Part shown: positions 49,980 to 58,846 of the stretch, one piece after another
Layout: each line of letters starts with the position of its first letter
How positions within the stretch are numbered: position 1 is the stretch's first letter
IMG/VR virus record: IMGVR_UViG_3300021092_000031
Span: 1 to 64,000 of that record
Source: a virus
Direction: 5' to 3' (one strand)
DNA: 64,000 bases
The notes under the pieces: model-generated
Told to the model about the DNA's origin: nothing
The model's database searches: none
What the model saw: the letters and a program-made list of their open reading frames with translations, nothing else
Position numbers and translations under genes: made by a program

Positions 49980-50557
49980 GGCGGGGCTCCTGGACTAGTG
50001 CCATTGGCAGCTGATATTCTGTTGCTGAGGTTGCGGACTGATTCAAATAGCAATGACATTTGTGAGTCTGCGAATTTCTCTGCTTTTTCGTCAACCTTGC
50101 CAATTTCATCGGTATGTTTGTTGATGTAGATATTGTACGCATGTGCGAATGGACCAAATTTATAATCAAAAGTACTTAAGCACCACTGTCTCCATGTATT
50201 AGATTTGGTTTTATAACCTCGAAGCATACCAATGCCTTGGCTATGCATATTCTGCAGCGCGTCTTTAATAGACTCGGGTATCTTGTGGCAGTTCGGTTCA
50301 GTGGCATCTATAAGAGAAACCATGTCTCTGGTGACCGAGGCAAGTTCTCGACCTTCCCTGTCTGTCACTCCAGCCCGCTCAAGAGACTGCAACCCCTGCC
50401 CAAGCAGACCTGATTTTGCGTCCAGGTGGGTTCCTTTCCAGAAACTTCCCCACAGCGGATGGCTTGTCATCCTGGAGAATATGTCAAAACCACGAGACAT
50501 TGACTCGCCGAGAGATGCTTTCTTTTCTGAATATGATTTTGATCTGATTTCTTTCAT
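49970..50557 (-). CDS. Uncharacterised helical protein, 195 aa
   Basis: Segments such as SRGFDIFSRMTSHPLWGSFW and RQWCLSTFDYKFGPFAHAYN are rich in aromatic residues, and the ends are helical. No family is recognised. It overlaps both neighbours (start with the 165-aa gene by ATGA-type overlap, end with the 156-aa gene), so the three are likely translated together. Confidence 0.72.
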   Translation of the reverse strand: MKEIRSKSYSEKKASLGESMSRGFDIFSRMTSHPLWGSFWKGTHLDAKSGLLGQGLQSLERAGVTDREGRELASVTRDMVSLIDATEPNCHKIPESIKDALQNMHSQGIGMLRGYKTKSNTWRQWCLSTFDYKFGPFAHAYNIYINKHTDEIGKVDEKAEKFADSQMSLLFESVRNLSNRISAANGTSPGAPPCP

Positions 50558-51051
50558 CGGGAAAACCTTTCAACAGCCAATTTGAATTCTCTACATGCCC
50601 TGTCAACTAGTGCAGAACAATTTCTGACATGATCGACAAAGTCTTGCATTTCAATGATCTTAATAATTTGACCCAAAGAGGCTATCTCCCCAGCAGTGGC
50701 ACGCCTCTGGGGTTCGTACAGGCTTTTTATCTTCATGTCTTTAGCCTCGGGACAAGACTTCCTGTTCTTCTTTTTACCAAAAAATATTGCTGGTTTTTCA
50801 AGCCTGACTTCAGTCATAATCAATGATTCTTCAATTTTTTCAATGATATTTTGGATCAGGAAGGACAGAAAACTTCTGTCGTAATCTGTTCCTTCCGAAC
50901 CATGCAGGTTCAAATTGACAAGATCATCTCTAGGGGTAGGGGGCAGAGGGTTATGATTGAAGATATCGATACCAGATTTAATATAAACGATGGCGTCGTT
51001 GGCAATCCGTATGCCCATTTCTGTCAAAGTGTCATCTATGTCGTTTGGCAT
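50554..51051 (-). CDS. Uncharacterised helical protein, 165 aa
   Basis: It is the first gene of the minus-strand trio. It is helical and charged, with DDTLTEMGIRIANDAIVYIK at the N-terminus and a basic stretch FFGKKKNRKS. It has no membrane segment and no domain I recognise. The partner gene on the other strand starts ~45 bp away, so this is a divergent promoter region. Confidence 0.72.
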   Translation of the reverse strand: MPNDIDDTLTEMGIRIANDAIVYIKSGIDIFNHNPLPPTPRDDLVNLNLHGSEGTDYDRSFLSFLIQNIIEKIEESLIMTEVRLEKPAIFFGKKKNRKSCPEAKDMKIKSLYEPQRRATAGEIASLGQIIKIIEMQDFVDHVRNCSALVDRACREFKLAVERFSR

Positions 51052-51096
51052 GTTCTTCTAGAGGAATTTTCGACCATTACTAGCAAAATACCTTGC

Positions 51097-51693
51097 ATGA
51101 GTATATATAGCATTTCAAAAATTGCGCAACAGCAACAGCAGGGCGATCCCACAATGATTGCTATACAGCGTCAAATAGTACAGATTCAGATGCAGTTGGC
51201 CAACTTGTCCAAACAGCCCAAAAATCCAAATCCGCAACTTGAGCAGCAGAGGCAGCAACAGATAGAACAGTTGAAGGCCCAGTATCGGCAGTTGTTTGAA
51301 AAGCAAAGCAATTTTTCAAGAATCATACAAGAGAGAACCAGGTCCAGTATCCAGGAACAGATCAGGGCAATACTTGAGGGAGATGATGCCGTCCTGTCAC
51401 AAATGAATGCAGATGATTATATTGCTGCAAGAAGTGCCTTCTTGAAAACCGTGCCACCAATTCAGAGGGGTGAAACAATTGAAATGTATTCGGACAGGGT
51501 GAGGGAGTACATCTATCGGTACAACACAAAGGGTGATCTTGTTGAACCGTACACAAAAATGGTCATTAACGATATCAATATCAAAGCCGGCGCCGACAGA
51601 GATAGGGCACAAAAAGAAAAGGAGAGAAAGGACAATGTTGCAGCAGTAAGGGCTGCAAGGCAAGCCCAGCAGTCAGCAGCGAGAAGACGATGA
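51097..51693 (+). CDS. Gln-rich coiled-coil protein, 198 aa
   Basis: The start MSIYSISKIAQQQQQGD recalls the tag end SKIA of the gene at 37868 and the WIKSAQQQQ region of the gene at 35572. Long Gln-rich helices follow (RQQQIEQLKAQYRQLFEKQ), then a compact region with MYSDRVREYIYRYN and a basic Ala/Arg tail. ATG 51097 is the first likely start after the divergent region. The function is unknown. ATGA coupling to a small tagged gene. Confidence 0.75.
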   Translation: MSIYSISKIAQQQQQGDPTMIAIQRQIVQIQMQLANLSKQPKNPNPQLEQQRQQQIEQLKAQYRQLFEKQSNFSRIIQERTRSSIQEQIRAILEGDDAVLSQMNADDYIAARSAFLKTVPPIQRGETIEMYSDRVREYIYRYNTKGDLVEPYTKMVINDINIKAGADRDRAQKEKERKDNVAAVRAARQAQQSAARRR

Positions 51694-51833
51694 ATCACGG
51701 CAATTGGTATAAGCAGGCCAAGAAGAAGGAGTATGACCCAAATCCTTGGGCTGTTTGCACAGTATCTGTCGGCAGAGATGATAAAAAGAAATACGAACGT
51801 TGCGTTAAAGATGTGAAGAAGCAGAGCAAATAA
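51690..51833 (+). CDS. Small tagged NPWAVC-type protein, 47 aa
   Basis: It starts MNHGNWYKQAKKKEYDPN (short tag). It continues PNPWAVCTVSVGRDDKKKYE and RCVKDVKKQ. The NPWAVCxxxxG...KYERCVxxVK pattern is one I know from many small phage proteins; its function is unknown. ATGA overlap with the upstream gene and a terminator directly after support it as a gene. Confidence 0.8.
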   Translation: MNHGNWYKQAKKKEYDPNPWAVCTVSVGRDDKKKYERCVKDVKKQSK

Positions 51834-51852
51834 GCGAGATCATAAGAAACAA

Positions 51853-51890
51853 CAAAAAGGGCATCCCATCAGGGAGCCCTTTTTGTTTTT
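51853..51890. terminator. Bidirectional terminator
   Basis: CAAAAAGGGC (51853-51862) pairs with GCCCTTTTTG (51876-51885), followed by TTTTT on the plus strand. On the minus strand the stem ends in its own T-run. It ends both the plus-strand pair at 51.1-51.8 kb and the minus-strand string at 51.9-55.4 kb. Confidence 0.92.
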
Positions 51891-51903
51891 AACGGATAAT
51901 ATC

Positions 51904-52896
51904 TTAGGTGCCCTGAGCAGATGATTGCTGAACTGCCTGAGACGCCGCAGCAGGAACAGATGCATACCTGCCACTGTACATGAATTGCCCAGCTTGACCG
52001 TTATACTCAATCTCTGCCCAGAAAATGTTCTGTCCACGCGCAAACGGTCCGTAAAAGCCAGTTTCTGACACCTCGTTGTTTGGGAACCAATATTGCGGCT
52101 GGTCTGCGACAATCATCTGGGCGAGAACCTGATCGGAAACCTTGGGCGCAGACGGCATCTTTTTGATGGCATCGAGCACGACTGCCAGTCCTTGTTCAAC
52201 GAGAGACAGAAGCCCCACACCAGAACCGCCCTGCTGACCAGGAGTCGCAGCCTTGGGCTTTCCACCTGCATCTGCCTGCTGAGTAGTGGCCCCCTTGCCG
52301 CCTGCCTTGTCTTTCGCAGCGGCGGTGGATTGCTGTGAGTCGCTTGCGTCAGTTGTGTTGACTGATGATGGGGTTTCTTGGGCCTTGGGCTGCTTCTTAC
52401 CTGCAGGTTGTCTTGAAGGCTGATGTGTCGGCTGCTGAGCAGGCTGCGTCGGCTGCTGAGCAGGCTGCTGTAGGGCAGACTGAATCCTTTCCAACTCATA
52501 TTTCAGTATCTGGATAGCCTTCTGTTCCCTATTTTCCCCTAATGGTTTGAGTCGCGGCTGAAGCCTGAATGCATTATCTATGGCGGACTCCCTATTTGAA
52601 AACAGTCCAGTTTCTGACATTTTCTTGATGTAATACTCAAGTAACTTTTTCTTGCTTGCGGGGTCAAGAGATTCGTAGTGCGGACCACCGATGGCGATGT
52701 ACCATTCCTTGCCTCCATCAAGCCAACTCTTGGCTTCGGCGGCTATGGCAGCATTCTCTTTATCAGCAGCCATCTGGTTAAAGGATTGTGCCTGCTTTGA
52801 GCGTGCAATATCCCTGAACATGTCGAGAACCATGCTTGCCTCATTTGGGTCTGTGAGGGTGGTCAGTGGTCCAAAGCCTGTGTAAATTTTATCCAT
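51904..52896 (-). CDS. Pro/Gln-linker protein, 330 aa
   Basis: ATG 52896 follows AGGGA; the longer ORF would overlap the upstream gene. The N-terminal ~145 residues are helical with GKEWYIAIGGPHYESLDP. A long Pro/Gln/Ala/Lys-rich linker follows (~150-245). The C-terminal ~90 residues are a small beta domain (PQYWFPNNEVSETGFYGPFA then FMYSGRYASVP). No family is recognised. It is last in a minus-strand string with two tagged proteins; a virion-linked role is possible. Confidence 0.75.
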   Translation of the reverse strand: MDKIYTGFGPLTTLTDPNEASMVLDMFRDIARSKQAQSFNQMAADKENAAIAAEAKSWLDGGKEWYIAIGGPHYESLDPASKKKLLEYYIKKMSETGLFSNRESAIDNAFRLQPRLKPLGENREQKAIQILKYELERIQSALQQPAQQPTQPAQQPTHQPSRQPAGKKQPKAQETPSSVNTTDASDSQQSTAAAKDKAGGKGATTQQADAGGKPKAATPGQQGGSGVGLLSLVEQGLAVVLDAIKKMPSAPKVSDQVLAQMIVADQPQYWFPNNEVSETGFYGPFARGQNIFWAEIEYNGQAGQFMYSGRYASVPAAASQAVQQSSAQGT

Positions 52897-52897
52897 G

Positions 52898-53386
52898 TTA
52901 AGTTCCCTGCCCTTGGTGGGCTCTAAGTTCCTGTGTCGGCTGCCACTTTCCACCTGTCTGCAGCGAAATGACCCACTTCATGTCAACAGGCTGACCTGAA
53001 TACTGATGTGGACCAGTCCAAACCTCATATGAATCCTCTCCGACCTGAGTCGGAGTGGTTACCTGTGCTGCATTTGGATTGTATTGCCACGCTGGTTGTG
53101 CAACAGCCTGTTGTCCTTGCGACTGCTGAACCATCCGCTGAGATGTACTAGGAGCTCCCCACTGAGATGTATCAGGAACTGTGCCCATGTTGCCAAGCGG
53201 AGCTGCGGCCACATTGTCCCTGGATGTTGCAGAAGGCCCCCATGCACGAATCGAGCCTGCACCCCGGGCTGCCATGTCCCTTGCTGATGGGGCCACTGGC
53301 TGGGCAGCGCTGCCAGAAAGACCAACATCACGAGCCCTCATACGTTGGGCTCCAGACACTTCAGATGACTGAGCAACCTTATCCAT
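52898..53386 (-). CDS. Low-complexity protein with short beta C-terminus, 162 aa
   Basis: The first ~105 residues are Ala/Ser/Gln/Gly-rich with little order. The end (DSYEVWTGPHQYSGQPVDMK followed by WVISLQ) looks like a short beta domain similar in flavour to the C-terminus of the downstream protein. The stop lies 1 nt before the next start. The function is unknown. Confidence 0.7.
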   Translation of the reverse strand: MDKVAQSSEVSGAQRMRARDVGLSGSAAQPVAPSARDMAARGAGSIRAWGPSATSRDNVAAAPLGNMGTVPDTSQWGAPSTSQRMVQQSQGQQAVAQPAWQYNPNAAQVTTPTQVGEDSYEVWTGPHQYSGQPVDMKWVISLQTGGKWQPTQELRAHQGQGT

Positions 53387-53397
53387 AGTGAATTGAA

Positions 53398-54033
53398 TTA
53401 GGCTGCTAGAGCTCCTGGTGGCTTAGGAGCGGCTGCTGTGGCAGACTGATTTGGTGTTCCGCCAGTAGGCTTGACAGGGGCTTGTGGGTTGAAGTCTTTC
53501 GGCAGTTCGCCTCCAGGTCCCTTGCCAAGAGCGCCATACATCTGGGTCTTCTTCTGAATGTCCTCCAGCTGCTTCTTGTGTGCAGCGGTGGTTTCTTCCT
53601 CAAGTTGCTGACCGCCGAAAGAGGCAGAACCTCCTGCAACACCAATCTGTCGTGCCATGTCGTTCATCTTGGCTGCCATTTCGACTTTTGCTGCCGTGAC
53701 TGCCTGAGCAACACGCGGGGACATCGTGGACAACTTGTCAAGGTGACTCATGAGCAACTTGTAGTTCGTCTGGATCTGTTGAAATTTTTGTGGATTGATA
53801 CCGTACCCGGAAAAAAGTTCTCCTAAACTACGATTGTCCGTGGCTTTGTTCCACAGCCATTTGCCACCTTCCCACACAGCAGGTAGAGCAGCACCTACAC
53901 CGAGGGCAGCAAGTGGTCCCAATGCTTCTTTACGAAGCATGACACCCTCGGGGCCTTTTGCGAGATACCCACGCTTGATGCCTGCTTCAATCCACTGACG
54001 GTCTGATATTTTTATCATTTTCTTGTCGTTCAT
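53398..54033 (-). CDS. Tagged protein with membrane-like segment, 211 aa
   Basis: The long tag is near the N-terminus (ISDRQWIEAGIKRGYLAKG). A hydrophobic Ala/Gly stretch follows (LGPLAALGVGAALPAVWEGG), then helical charged sequence (VTAAKVEMAAKMNDMARQIG) and a Pro/Ala-rich tail. It resembles the upstream gene in layout (tag, Ala/Gly region, helices, Pro-rich end), so the two may be distant paralogues. The function is unknown. Confidence 0.78.
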   Translation of the reverse strand: MNDKKMIKISDRQWIEAGIKRGYLAKGPEGVMLRKEALGPLAALGVGAALPAVWEGGKWLWNKATDNRSLGELFSGYGINPQKFQQIQTNYKLLMSHLDKLSTMSPRVAQAVTAAKVEMAAKMNDMARQIGVAGGSASFGGQQLEEETTAAHKKQLEDIQKKTQMYGALGKGPGGELPKDFNPQAPVKPTGGTPNQSATAAAPKPPGALAA

Positions 54034-54054
54034 TTTTGTTCTTTCTGTTTCTGA

Positions 54055-55086
54055 TCAGCGTGTTGGAACAGGGGCGACTGGCAGACCAACGGGAGACTGA
54101 ACCTGTGGACCTGTTGGGACAGGGGCGGCTGGCAGGCCAACGGGAGCCTGAACCTGTGGACCTGCCATAGACTTCGCGTATGCGGCCTGAGCAGCAGCCT
54201 GAGCTGCTTGGGCATCTGCCAACTCTTTTGCCCTCTGCTCTTCAGGGGTGGTCACGGTTGGAGTCATATTATTGTTCTGCATCTGCTGCATTGTCTGGAT
54301 AGTGTCAGTCACGGCTGACGCTACGGTGTCAAGCTGCTTGTCAATGCTGCTAGACATACCCTTCAGCGTTGGAGCCAACTGGTTGAATTGATATATTGAC
54401 CTCATGATTAACTTCTGCTTTGCCGGGTCGGTCATCAGTTCTGGGTTTGGAGCTGCATCGCCCTTGGATTTGTCCTTGAAGTAATCTATCAGGTACTTGC
54501 TGCCCAAGAAACCTCCGACGCCCGCAAGGGCTGGGAGAGCCATTCTTGCCGCGAAACCTCCTACGCCTTTTGCGACATTGCCAAACGTTGTTGCTGCGCC
54601 ACCAACAGGTGCTCCACCAAATCCTCTGCCAAAGGCACTTCCAAGTCCACCAAGGGTTCCAGCGGTGCTCTGTCCGGCGCTCGCGAGACCAGAACCGACA
54701 TTTTTGGCAAGGTTGGTGTACATGGCCCTGCCGCCCTGGGTGAGGAGGGGTGCGGCAGCAAGACCTGCAGCGGCAGTGGCAGCGGTACTACCCCAGCCTG
54801 GGCCTCCTGTGTCCTGACCGACCTGCTGAGCAGTCTTGATCAGCGAACTTCCTTCAAGGTTTTCTGCGATCTTTGCCATGATCTCTTCATTCTGCATGGC
54901 TTTCTTGATCGTTGTATAACTTGCCTTGCCAGGTTCGAGACCAGCAGACTTTGTAAGCTCTGCAGCGAATCTTGGAACTCGGGGATCAATTGAGAGCAGA
55001 CCACGCTTCAAACCAATATCAATCCACTCCGGGGTGGACATTGAAATCTTCTGTGTCCCATTACTTGCTGTTTTGATATGAGCCAT
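54055..55086 (-). CDS. Tagged protein with Gly/Ala-rich core, 343 aa
   Basis: ATG 55086 has AAAGGA seven bases upstream. The start MAHIKTASNG is followed by the long tag (MSTPEWIDIGLKRGLLS), and SLIKTAQQVG follows at ~85, so IKTA occurs twice. A large Gly/Ala region (GLGSAFGRGFGGAPVGGAAT; ALAGVGGFLGSKYLIDYF) may contact membranes. The C-terminus has two 17-residue repeats (GPQVQ-PVGLP-APVPT). It is likely a structural or membrane-active protein; no family is recognised. Confidence 0.78.
   Translation of the reverse strand: MAHIKTASNGTQKISMSTPEWIDIGLKRGLLSIDPRVPRFAAELTKSAGLEPGKASYTTIKKAMQNEEIMAKIAENLEGSSLIKTAQQVGQDTGGPGWGSTAATAAAGLAAAPLLTQGGRAMYTNLAKNVGSGLASAGQSTAGTLGGLGSAFGRGFGGAPVGGAATTFGNVAKGVGGFAARMALPALAGVGGFLGSKYLIDYFKDKSKGDAAPNPELMTDPAKQKLIMRSIYQFNQLAPTLKGMSSSIDKQLDTVASAVTDTIQTMQQMQNNNMTPTVTTPEEQRAKELADAQAAQAAAQAAYAKSMAGPQVQAPVGLPAAPVPTGPQVQSPVGLPVAPVPTR
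54061..54162 (-). repeat. Two 51-bp tandem repeats at a gene 3' end
   Basis: Units 54112-54162 and 54061-54111 (minus strand) code for GPQVQAPVGLPAAPVPT and GPQVQSPVGLPVAPVPT. They are in frame and at the very C-terminus, so copy number can vary without frameshift. Confidence 0.92.
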
Positions 55087-55097
55087 TTTGTTTCCTT

Positions 55098-55433
55098 TCA
55101 GGGTAGTTTTGTTCCGCGACGCCATGCCTTGCATGACCAATACCTTGGCGTCGTGGGATCTTTTGCGGTGTCGCACTTGTGACGTGCAAGAAAATTATTC
55201 TGCCTGTCACTATTATTTCTCTTTATTGACATGGTCTTTTCGCCTCTAGCCTTGGCAGATGACCCGCCATGACCGAAGTTAATCTTCTTGACATTACCAG
55301 AGGACGGATCTTTTACATAGACCTTAAATTTCTTAACATCGCCAGGAAGTATATTCCTCAGCGTAACCTCTTTGCCCTGATACTCTGCTGCCGTCTTTTT
55401 TATGTCGGCAGAATCAGAAACAAATTCCATCAT
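55098..55433 (-). CDS. DUF5754-like protein, 111 aa
   Basis: The pattern KKFKVYVKDPSSGNVKKINF, then NNFLARHKCDTAKDPTTPRY and WSCKAW is that of DUF5754-like proteins, a small family I know from phages and large viruses. It probably binds nucleic acid or is part of the capsid; its function is not established. It heads the minus-strand string, and its stop overlaps the ribosome binding region of the next gene. Confidence 0.85.
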   Translation of the reverse strand: MMEFVSDSADIKKTAAEYQGKEVTLRNILPGDVKKFKVYVKDPSSGNVKKINFGHGGSSAKARGEKTMSIKRNNSDRQNNFLARHKCDTAKDPTTPRYWSCKAWRRGTKLP

Positions 55434-55451
55434 AGATGAAAATCCTCCAGG

Positions 55452-56132
55452 TTATACCTTTCTTGGTTTTTTTAAAACCCCCTCCAAAGAAGATAATGAA
55501 TAGTCGGCGGAAATTGACACCGTCACCTCAAAAAAATGCTTTCTTTGCTCCACGTCAACAACCCATTTGTACCTCGGATCCCCCTCCCGCTTCCTGCGGT
55601 CAACCACCTGCTGTATGGTCTCCCCAGTGCGCCCCTTCTCTCCAAATATATCCTCAGACACAGGTTGGGTTTCCTCACCCTGTGGCGCTGATTTTTTGAT
55701 CACTAAGACACAGTCGTCTTCAGGTAGATCACTTATGTCTAAATCCGTGATTTGTATGTCATGGAGTGGTATTGCCTCTGGCGTGGCTCCACCCAATATT
55801 CTTTCCCTTATGGCTTCACGGATTTTATGGAGCATGTCGGTTTCTAGAATCTTGGATACTTCGTCTCTCCACCTGTCCATGGCTTGGACATCGTCGTCGC
55901 AAACATAACTAGTTTCAGACATGATTTGGATCAGATTTTTTATCACACCTGGCTTGCAGTCAAATCTGATCCATGTGTTTGCTTTACCCTTTGACTTCAT
56001 CATCCCGTTGCTAACATCGAATTCGGCGATAATGCTGTCAGGCTGTATACCTCTATCCAATGCAGAAGTAATTATTTCTACCGCTGCCTTGTGTGGCTCA
56101 ATTTCCGATAAAAGTTCTTGAAAGGTTTTCAT
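55452..56132 (-). CDS. Uncharacterised protein, 226 aa
   Basis: I start at ATG 56132 (MKTFQELLSEIEPHKAAVEI), which avoids overlap with the divergent ATPase start at 56137. A TTG at 56150 and ATG 56138 are possible. An N-terminal helical/beta domain contains WIRFDCKPGVIKNLIQIM. The C-terminal half has YKWVVDVEQRKHFFEVTVSI. No family is recognised. It diverges from the ATPase, and the pair may share a promoter. Confidence 0.7.
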   Translation of the reverse strand: MKTFQELLSEIEPHKAAVEIITSALDRGIQPDSIIAEFDVSNGMMKSKGKANTWIRFDCKPGVIKNLIQIMSETSYVCDDDVQAMDRWRDEVSKILETDMLHKIREAIRERILGGATPEAIPLHDIQITDLDISDLPEDDCVLVIKKSAPQGEETQPVSEDIFGEKGRTGETIQQVVDRRKREGDPRYKWVVDVEQRKHFFEVTVSISADYSLSSLEGVLKKPRKV

Positions 56133-56136
56133 CTGC

Positions 56137-57009
56137 ATGTATTGGCTCAAAAGTTTGAAGTTGAAGAATTTTTGTGGGTTGAAGGACGCAAGTTTTGACT
56201 TCTATCCAGAAAACAGACCGTTCTCCGTATTTTTCGGACCAAATGGCACGGGTAAGTCAACACTTATGCATGCCATCAGGATTGTTTCCACCCCAAGAAT
56301 GCTGAGGGGGCGTGATAATTCTATGCTGTTCAGAAAATTGACATACAATCCTGATTATGACCCAACTATGGCTGCCTACATTCCATCTTCAGAGCCATGC
56401 AGTATGTATGCTGAATTTCTTCATGATGGTGGAGTATCGAATGTCTCCATCATAGGTGGAGAAATAGTTGAAAATGGGCTTGAAGAAGCCCCTTCAGGAT
56501 CAGATGGTTGGGCTGCCTACTGTGATGCAGACCACCCCATGAATATGTACAAGTTTCAACTCCCATCTCATTTGGGAGAAAGGTTTCTTAAACTTGCTGA
56601 CGAGGTTTATGGGTTGCCTTGTGAACTCGGAAAGCTTGTGACAACAGCCGAATCAGGTGAAAGGGTGGATTTCTATCAGGATTTCTGTATCAGAAAAGGG
56701 TTCACTAGGGTTCACCACAAGAGAATGAGTGATGGAGAGAAAAAGATAGCAACATTGTTGCGTCATCTTTGCATGAAGTTGTCTGATGACAGGAGTATGG
56801 CTTTAGTTGACAATCTTGAGATGCATGTCTATTTCCGTAGGCATCCACGATTGGTTAAGGCTTTGAATATTCAATTCCCAAAAACACAGTTCCTGTGTAC
56901 CACACATAGTGATGGAATCTTGAGGACTGTCCGTCAAATGTGGGGAGAATCATCCCTGATTGATATGCAAAGTATGCATCCAGACTGGTCTGATGCATCC
57001 GCTGAATAA
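56137..57009 (+). CDS. SMC/AAA-type ATPase, 290 aa
   Basis: Walker A is FFGPNGTGKST (~32-42). A signature-like MSDGEKKIATLL follows (~197-208), then a Walker B-like ALVDNLEMHVYF (Asp with Asn in place of the usual second acid) and FLCTTHSDG. This is the small RecF/OLD-like ABC ATPase layout (AAA_15/21 type), without a long coiled coil. It may act in DNA repair, anti-defence or transport. The start MYWLKSLKLK contains the tag-like WLKS. A non-coding structured region follows. Confidence 0.85.
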   Translation: MYWLKSLKLKNFCGLKDASFDFYPENRPFSVFFGPNGTGKSTLMHAIRIVSTPRMLRGRDNSMLFRKLTYNPDYDPTMAAYIPSSEPCSMYAEFLHDGGVSNVSIIGGEIVENGLEEAPSGSDGWAAYCDADHPMNMYKFQLPSHLGERFLKLADEVYGLPCELGKLVTTAESGERVDFYQDFCIRKGFTRVHHKRMSDGEKKIATLLRHLCMKLSDDRSMALVDNLEMHVYFRRHPRLVKALNIQFPKTQFLCTTHSDGILRTVRQMWGESSLIDMQSMHPDWSDASAE

Positions 57010-57104
57010 ATAAATGTTCATGAACACCTAGTTCAGGAAAGAATTTGGCATTGCTCTTAAAAATAGGTATCAACTCAATTGGGAATGACCATCAAGGCAG
57101 AATG

Positions 57105-57578
57105 GTGGTGCACAATCCTGGCTCCGCCGGATGTGCACCACAGCCGTTGGACCTTCGGCCCAACGGTGTATAGGTATATTATATATATACAGATTTACAA
57201 CAACGACATACGACCCGTGATGTAGAGACAATAATCCCTTGTCTTTGCCACTCTTGCCAAGAACATCTTGATACACCCAAACACTGGCAAGAGGTCATCC
57301 TCCATCAAGGTGTATCATCCCATCCGACCATGACTGATCGATATGTTTCATAAGCACACCTGGGACGGTGCACGGGCAGACTTCCTGTAGACTGTAGAAA
57401 CCCCATCGGTGACACACATGCGCCTTGTGGATGCATGATGCCTAATAGCTCCCGACTCCTGAGCATACTTGAGCTGTTGGACCAGACTTACGTCCGTCGG
57501 GGGCGATTGCTCAAAACCCATCAGGCGCCCCCAGAAGCGCCACACCAAGATTTTGGTCTCCGATACAGGCGAGAGACC
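57105..57578 (+). ncRNA. Structured non-coding region with a possible pseudoknot
   Basis: No convincing ORF is seen between 57010 and 57704. Inverted repeats are frequent. GTGGTGCAC (57105-57113) pairs with GTGCACCAC (57133-57141). CCGTTGG (57144-57150) pairs with CCAACGG (57160-57166) around a UUCG-type loop. CTCTTGCCA (57251-57259) pairs with TGGCAAGAG (57285-57293). TGATACACC (57269-57277) pairs with GGTGTATCA (57309-57317). The last two are interleaved, so they form an H-type pseudoknot. A GGGGGCG/CGCCCCC pair (~57499/57525) and GGTCTC/GAGACC (~57555/57573) follow. Strand and limits are not certain; it may be a phage ncRNA. Confidence 0.55.
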
Positions 57579-57704
57579 TATCTAATTATTCGTCCTACGG
57601 GTGGTCGGAAAACAAAAAATACTGAAAATTGTCAACTTATCTGCACGAAGAATTTTTTCAGATGGGGGGAAAGAACCAGTTTTTGTGAAACATCTTTTGT
57701 GGCT

Positions 57705-58631
57705 ATGTCTCCAAATGTTCCGATTTCCAGACTGAAAGATCTTGCTGATGTCGCAAGACATCAGCCACAGGACGGCAATACGCTGGTTTGGAATCAGTCC
57801 CAGGGCAAATGGGTACCAGCCACTATTGTTAGACAGAAGACTGAAATATCCCCAACACAGCCCCCGTCGCCATCTTTAGGTGGGCGTTGGATAAATCCTA
57901 TAACTGGTAGGGAGGCGGTATGGTACACAGATCCGCAGGGAAGGTCTGCATGGGTTGAGTTTGGTTCTGAGGGAGACTTTTTACAACTTTCTGCAGCCAC
58001 CACAGCCATGGTCTTGATCCAGTCCCCAACCGTCAGTCAGATCATCATCCACGGCCGACGCAAGTGGCAGTGGGACGGCACAGCGTGGCGCCTGTTGTCG
58101 CCACCAAAGCTTGAGGGCCTGTCAAATCAGGACGGCACCATATCCGTGTCACTGTCCAATGGTGGAACAGCAACAGTTTCCGTATCTTCCGTGCCATTGT
58201 CAAAAATAGCACAGAGCGGTGCAGCATCTGGACAGGTTCCCACATGGACTGGGTCTGCATGGGTTGCATCTTCTCCAGCTGGCGGTGCAGGCATCACAGA
58301 CGGAGACAAGGGCGACATCACCGTCAGTGGTTCTGGCTCCACATGGACGATTGATTCCGAAGTGGTTTCAACATCTAAGCTCGGTGGAGATATTACGGCG
58401 GCAGGCAAAGCCCTGCTTGATGACCCCGATGCCAACACGCAACGAGCAACGCTAGGGCTAGGGACTGTTGTAACTAGAGATGTTGGCAACGGAGAAGGAA
58501 ATGTTCCTGTCTTCGATAGTCTTCTCAGGTACCCATCTGGAGATGGGTCACTGATATATGGAGTTGATGCTGATTATCTCGAGGGATACACAAGACAACA
58601 GATCACCAGGGCGGGTTTATTCAGTAACTAA
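57705..58631 (+). CDS. Tail-fibre-like protein, 308 aa
   Basis: ATG 57705 is preferred because the open frame upstream (from 57435) is not protein-like and lies in the structured region. The N-terminus (PISRLKDLADVARHQPQDGN, then TLVWNQSQGKWVP) is typical of fibre proteins. Middle repeats (GQVPTWTGSAWVAS; GDKGDITVSGSGSTWTI) are common in phage fibres. The end has DYLEGYTRQQI, as in fibres that carry a C-terminal chaperone or receptor part. It probably contacts the host surface. Confidence 0.82.
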   Translation: MSPNVPISRLKDLADVARHQPQDGNTLVWNQSQGKWVPATIVRQKTEISPTQPPSPSLGGRWINPITGREAVWYTDPQGRSAWVEFGSEGDFLQLSAATTAMVLIQSPTVSQIIIHGRRKWQWDGTAWRLLSPPKLEGLSNQDGTISVSLSNGGTATVSVSSVPLSKIAQSGAASGQVPTWTGSAWVASSPAGGAGITDGDKGDITVSGSGSTWTIDSEVVSTSKLGGDITAAGKALLDDPDANTQRATLGLGTVVTRDVGNGEGNVPVFDSLLRYPSGDGSLIYGVDADYLEGYTRQQITRAGLFSN

Positions 58632-58757
58632 TCTTGGTCTATAGAAGGCCATGCTACGATACTTGTTCTAGTAATTATCAGCATAGCAATTTCTGCGGTT
58701 TCTTTCCGTTTGTGCGACCTCCAAAGAGAAAATAATTAATAAATTCTATGATATAGT

Positions 58758-58776
58758 TGTGTATGTTGTATACACA
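58758..58776. promoter_or_regulatory. Small inverted repeat before the fibre gene
   Basis: TGTGTAT and ATACACA form a perfect 7-bp inverted repeat around GTTGT in the 215-bp AT-rich gap between two fibre genes. It could be an operator. The gap otherwise shows only A/T-rich stretches and no gene I can support. Confidence 0.4.
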
Positions 58777-58846
58777 GGTGTAGAGGTAACTTTTACCGAA
58801 AAACATATAGAATGAATCAGAAGCGCAAAATTAAAGGATAAAAACC

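Noticed and set aside
57070-57548. Minus-strand ORFs of 66-68 codons in the structured region
   Set aside because: No ribosome binding site and no protein-like pattern; the inverted repeats explain the open frames better.
57435-57704. 90-residue extension of the fibre gene
   Set aside because: The added sequence is basic and without order, and it lies in the hairpin-rich non-coding region; ATG 57705 gives a typical fibre start.
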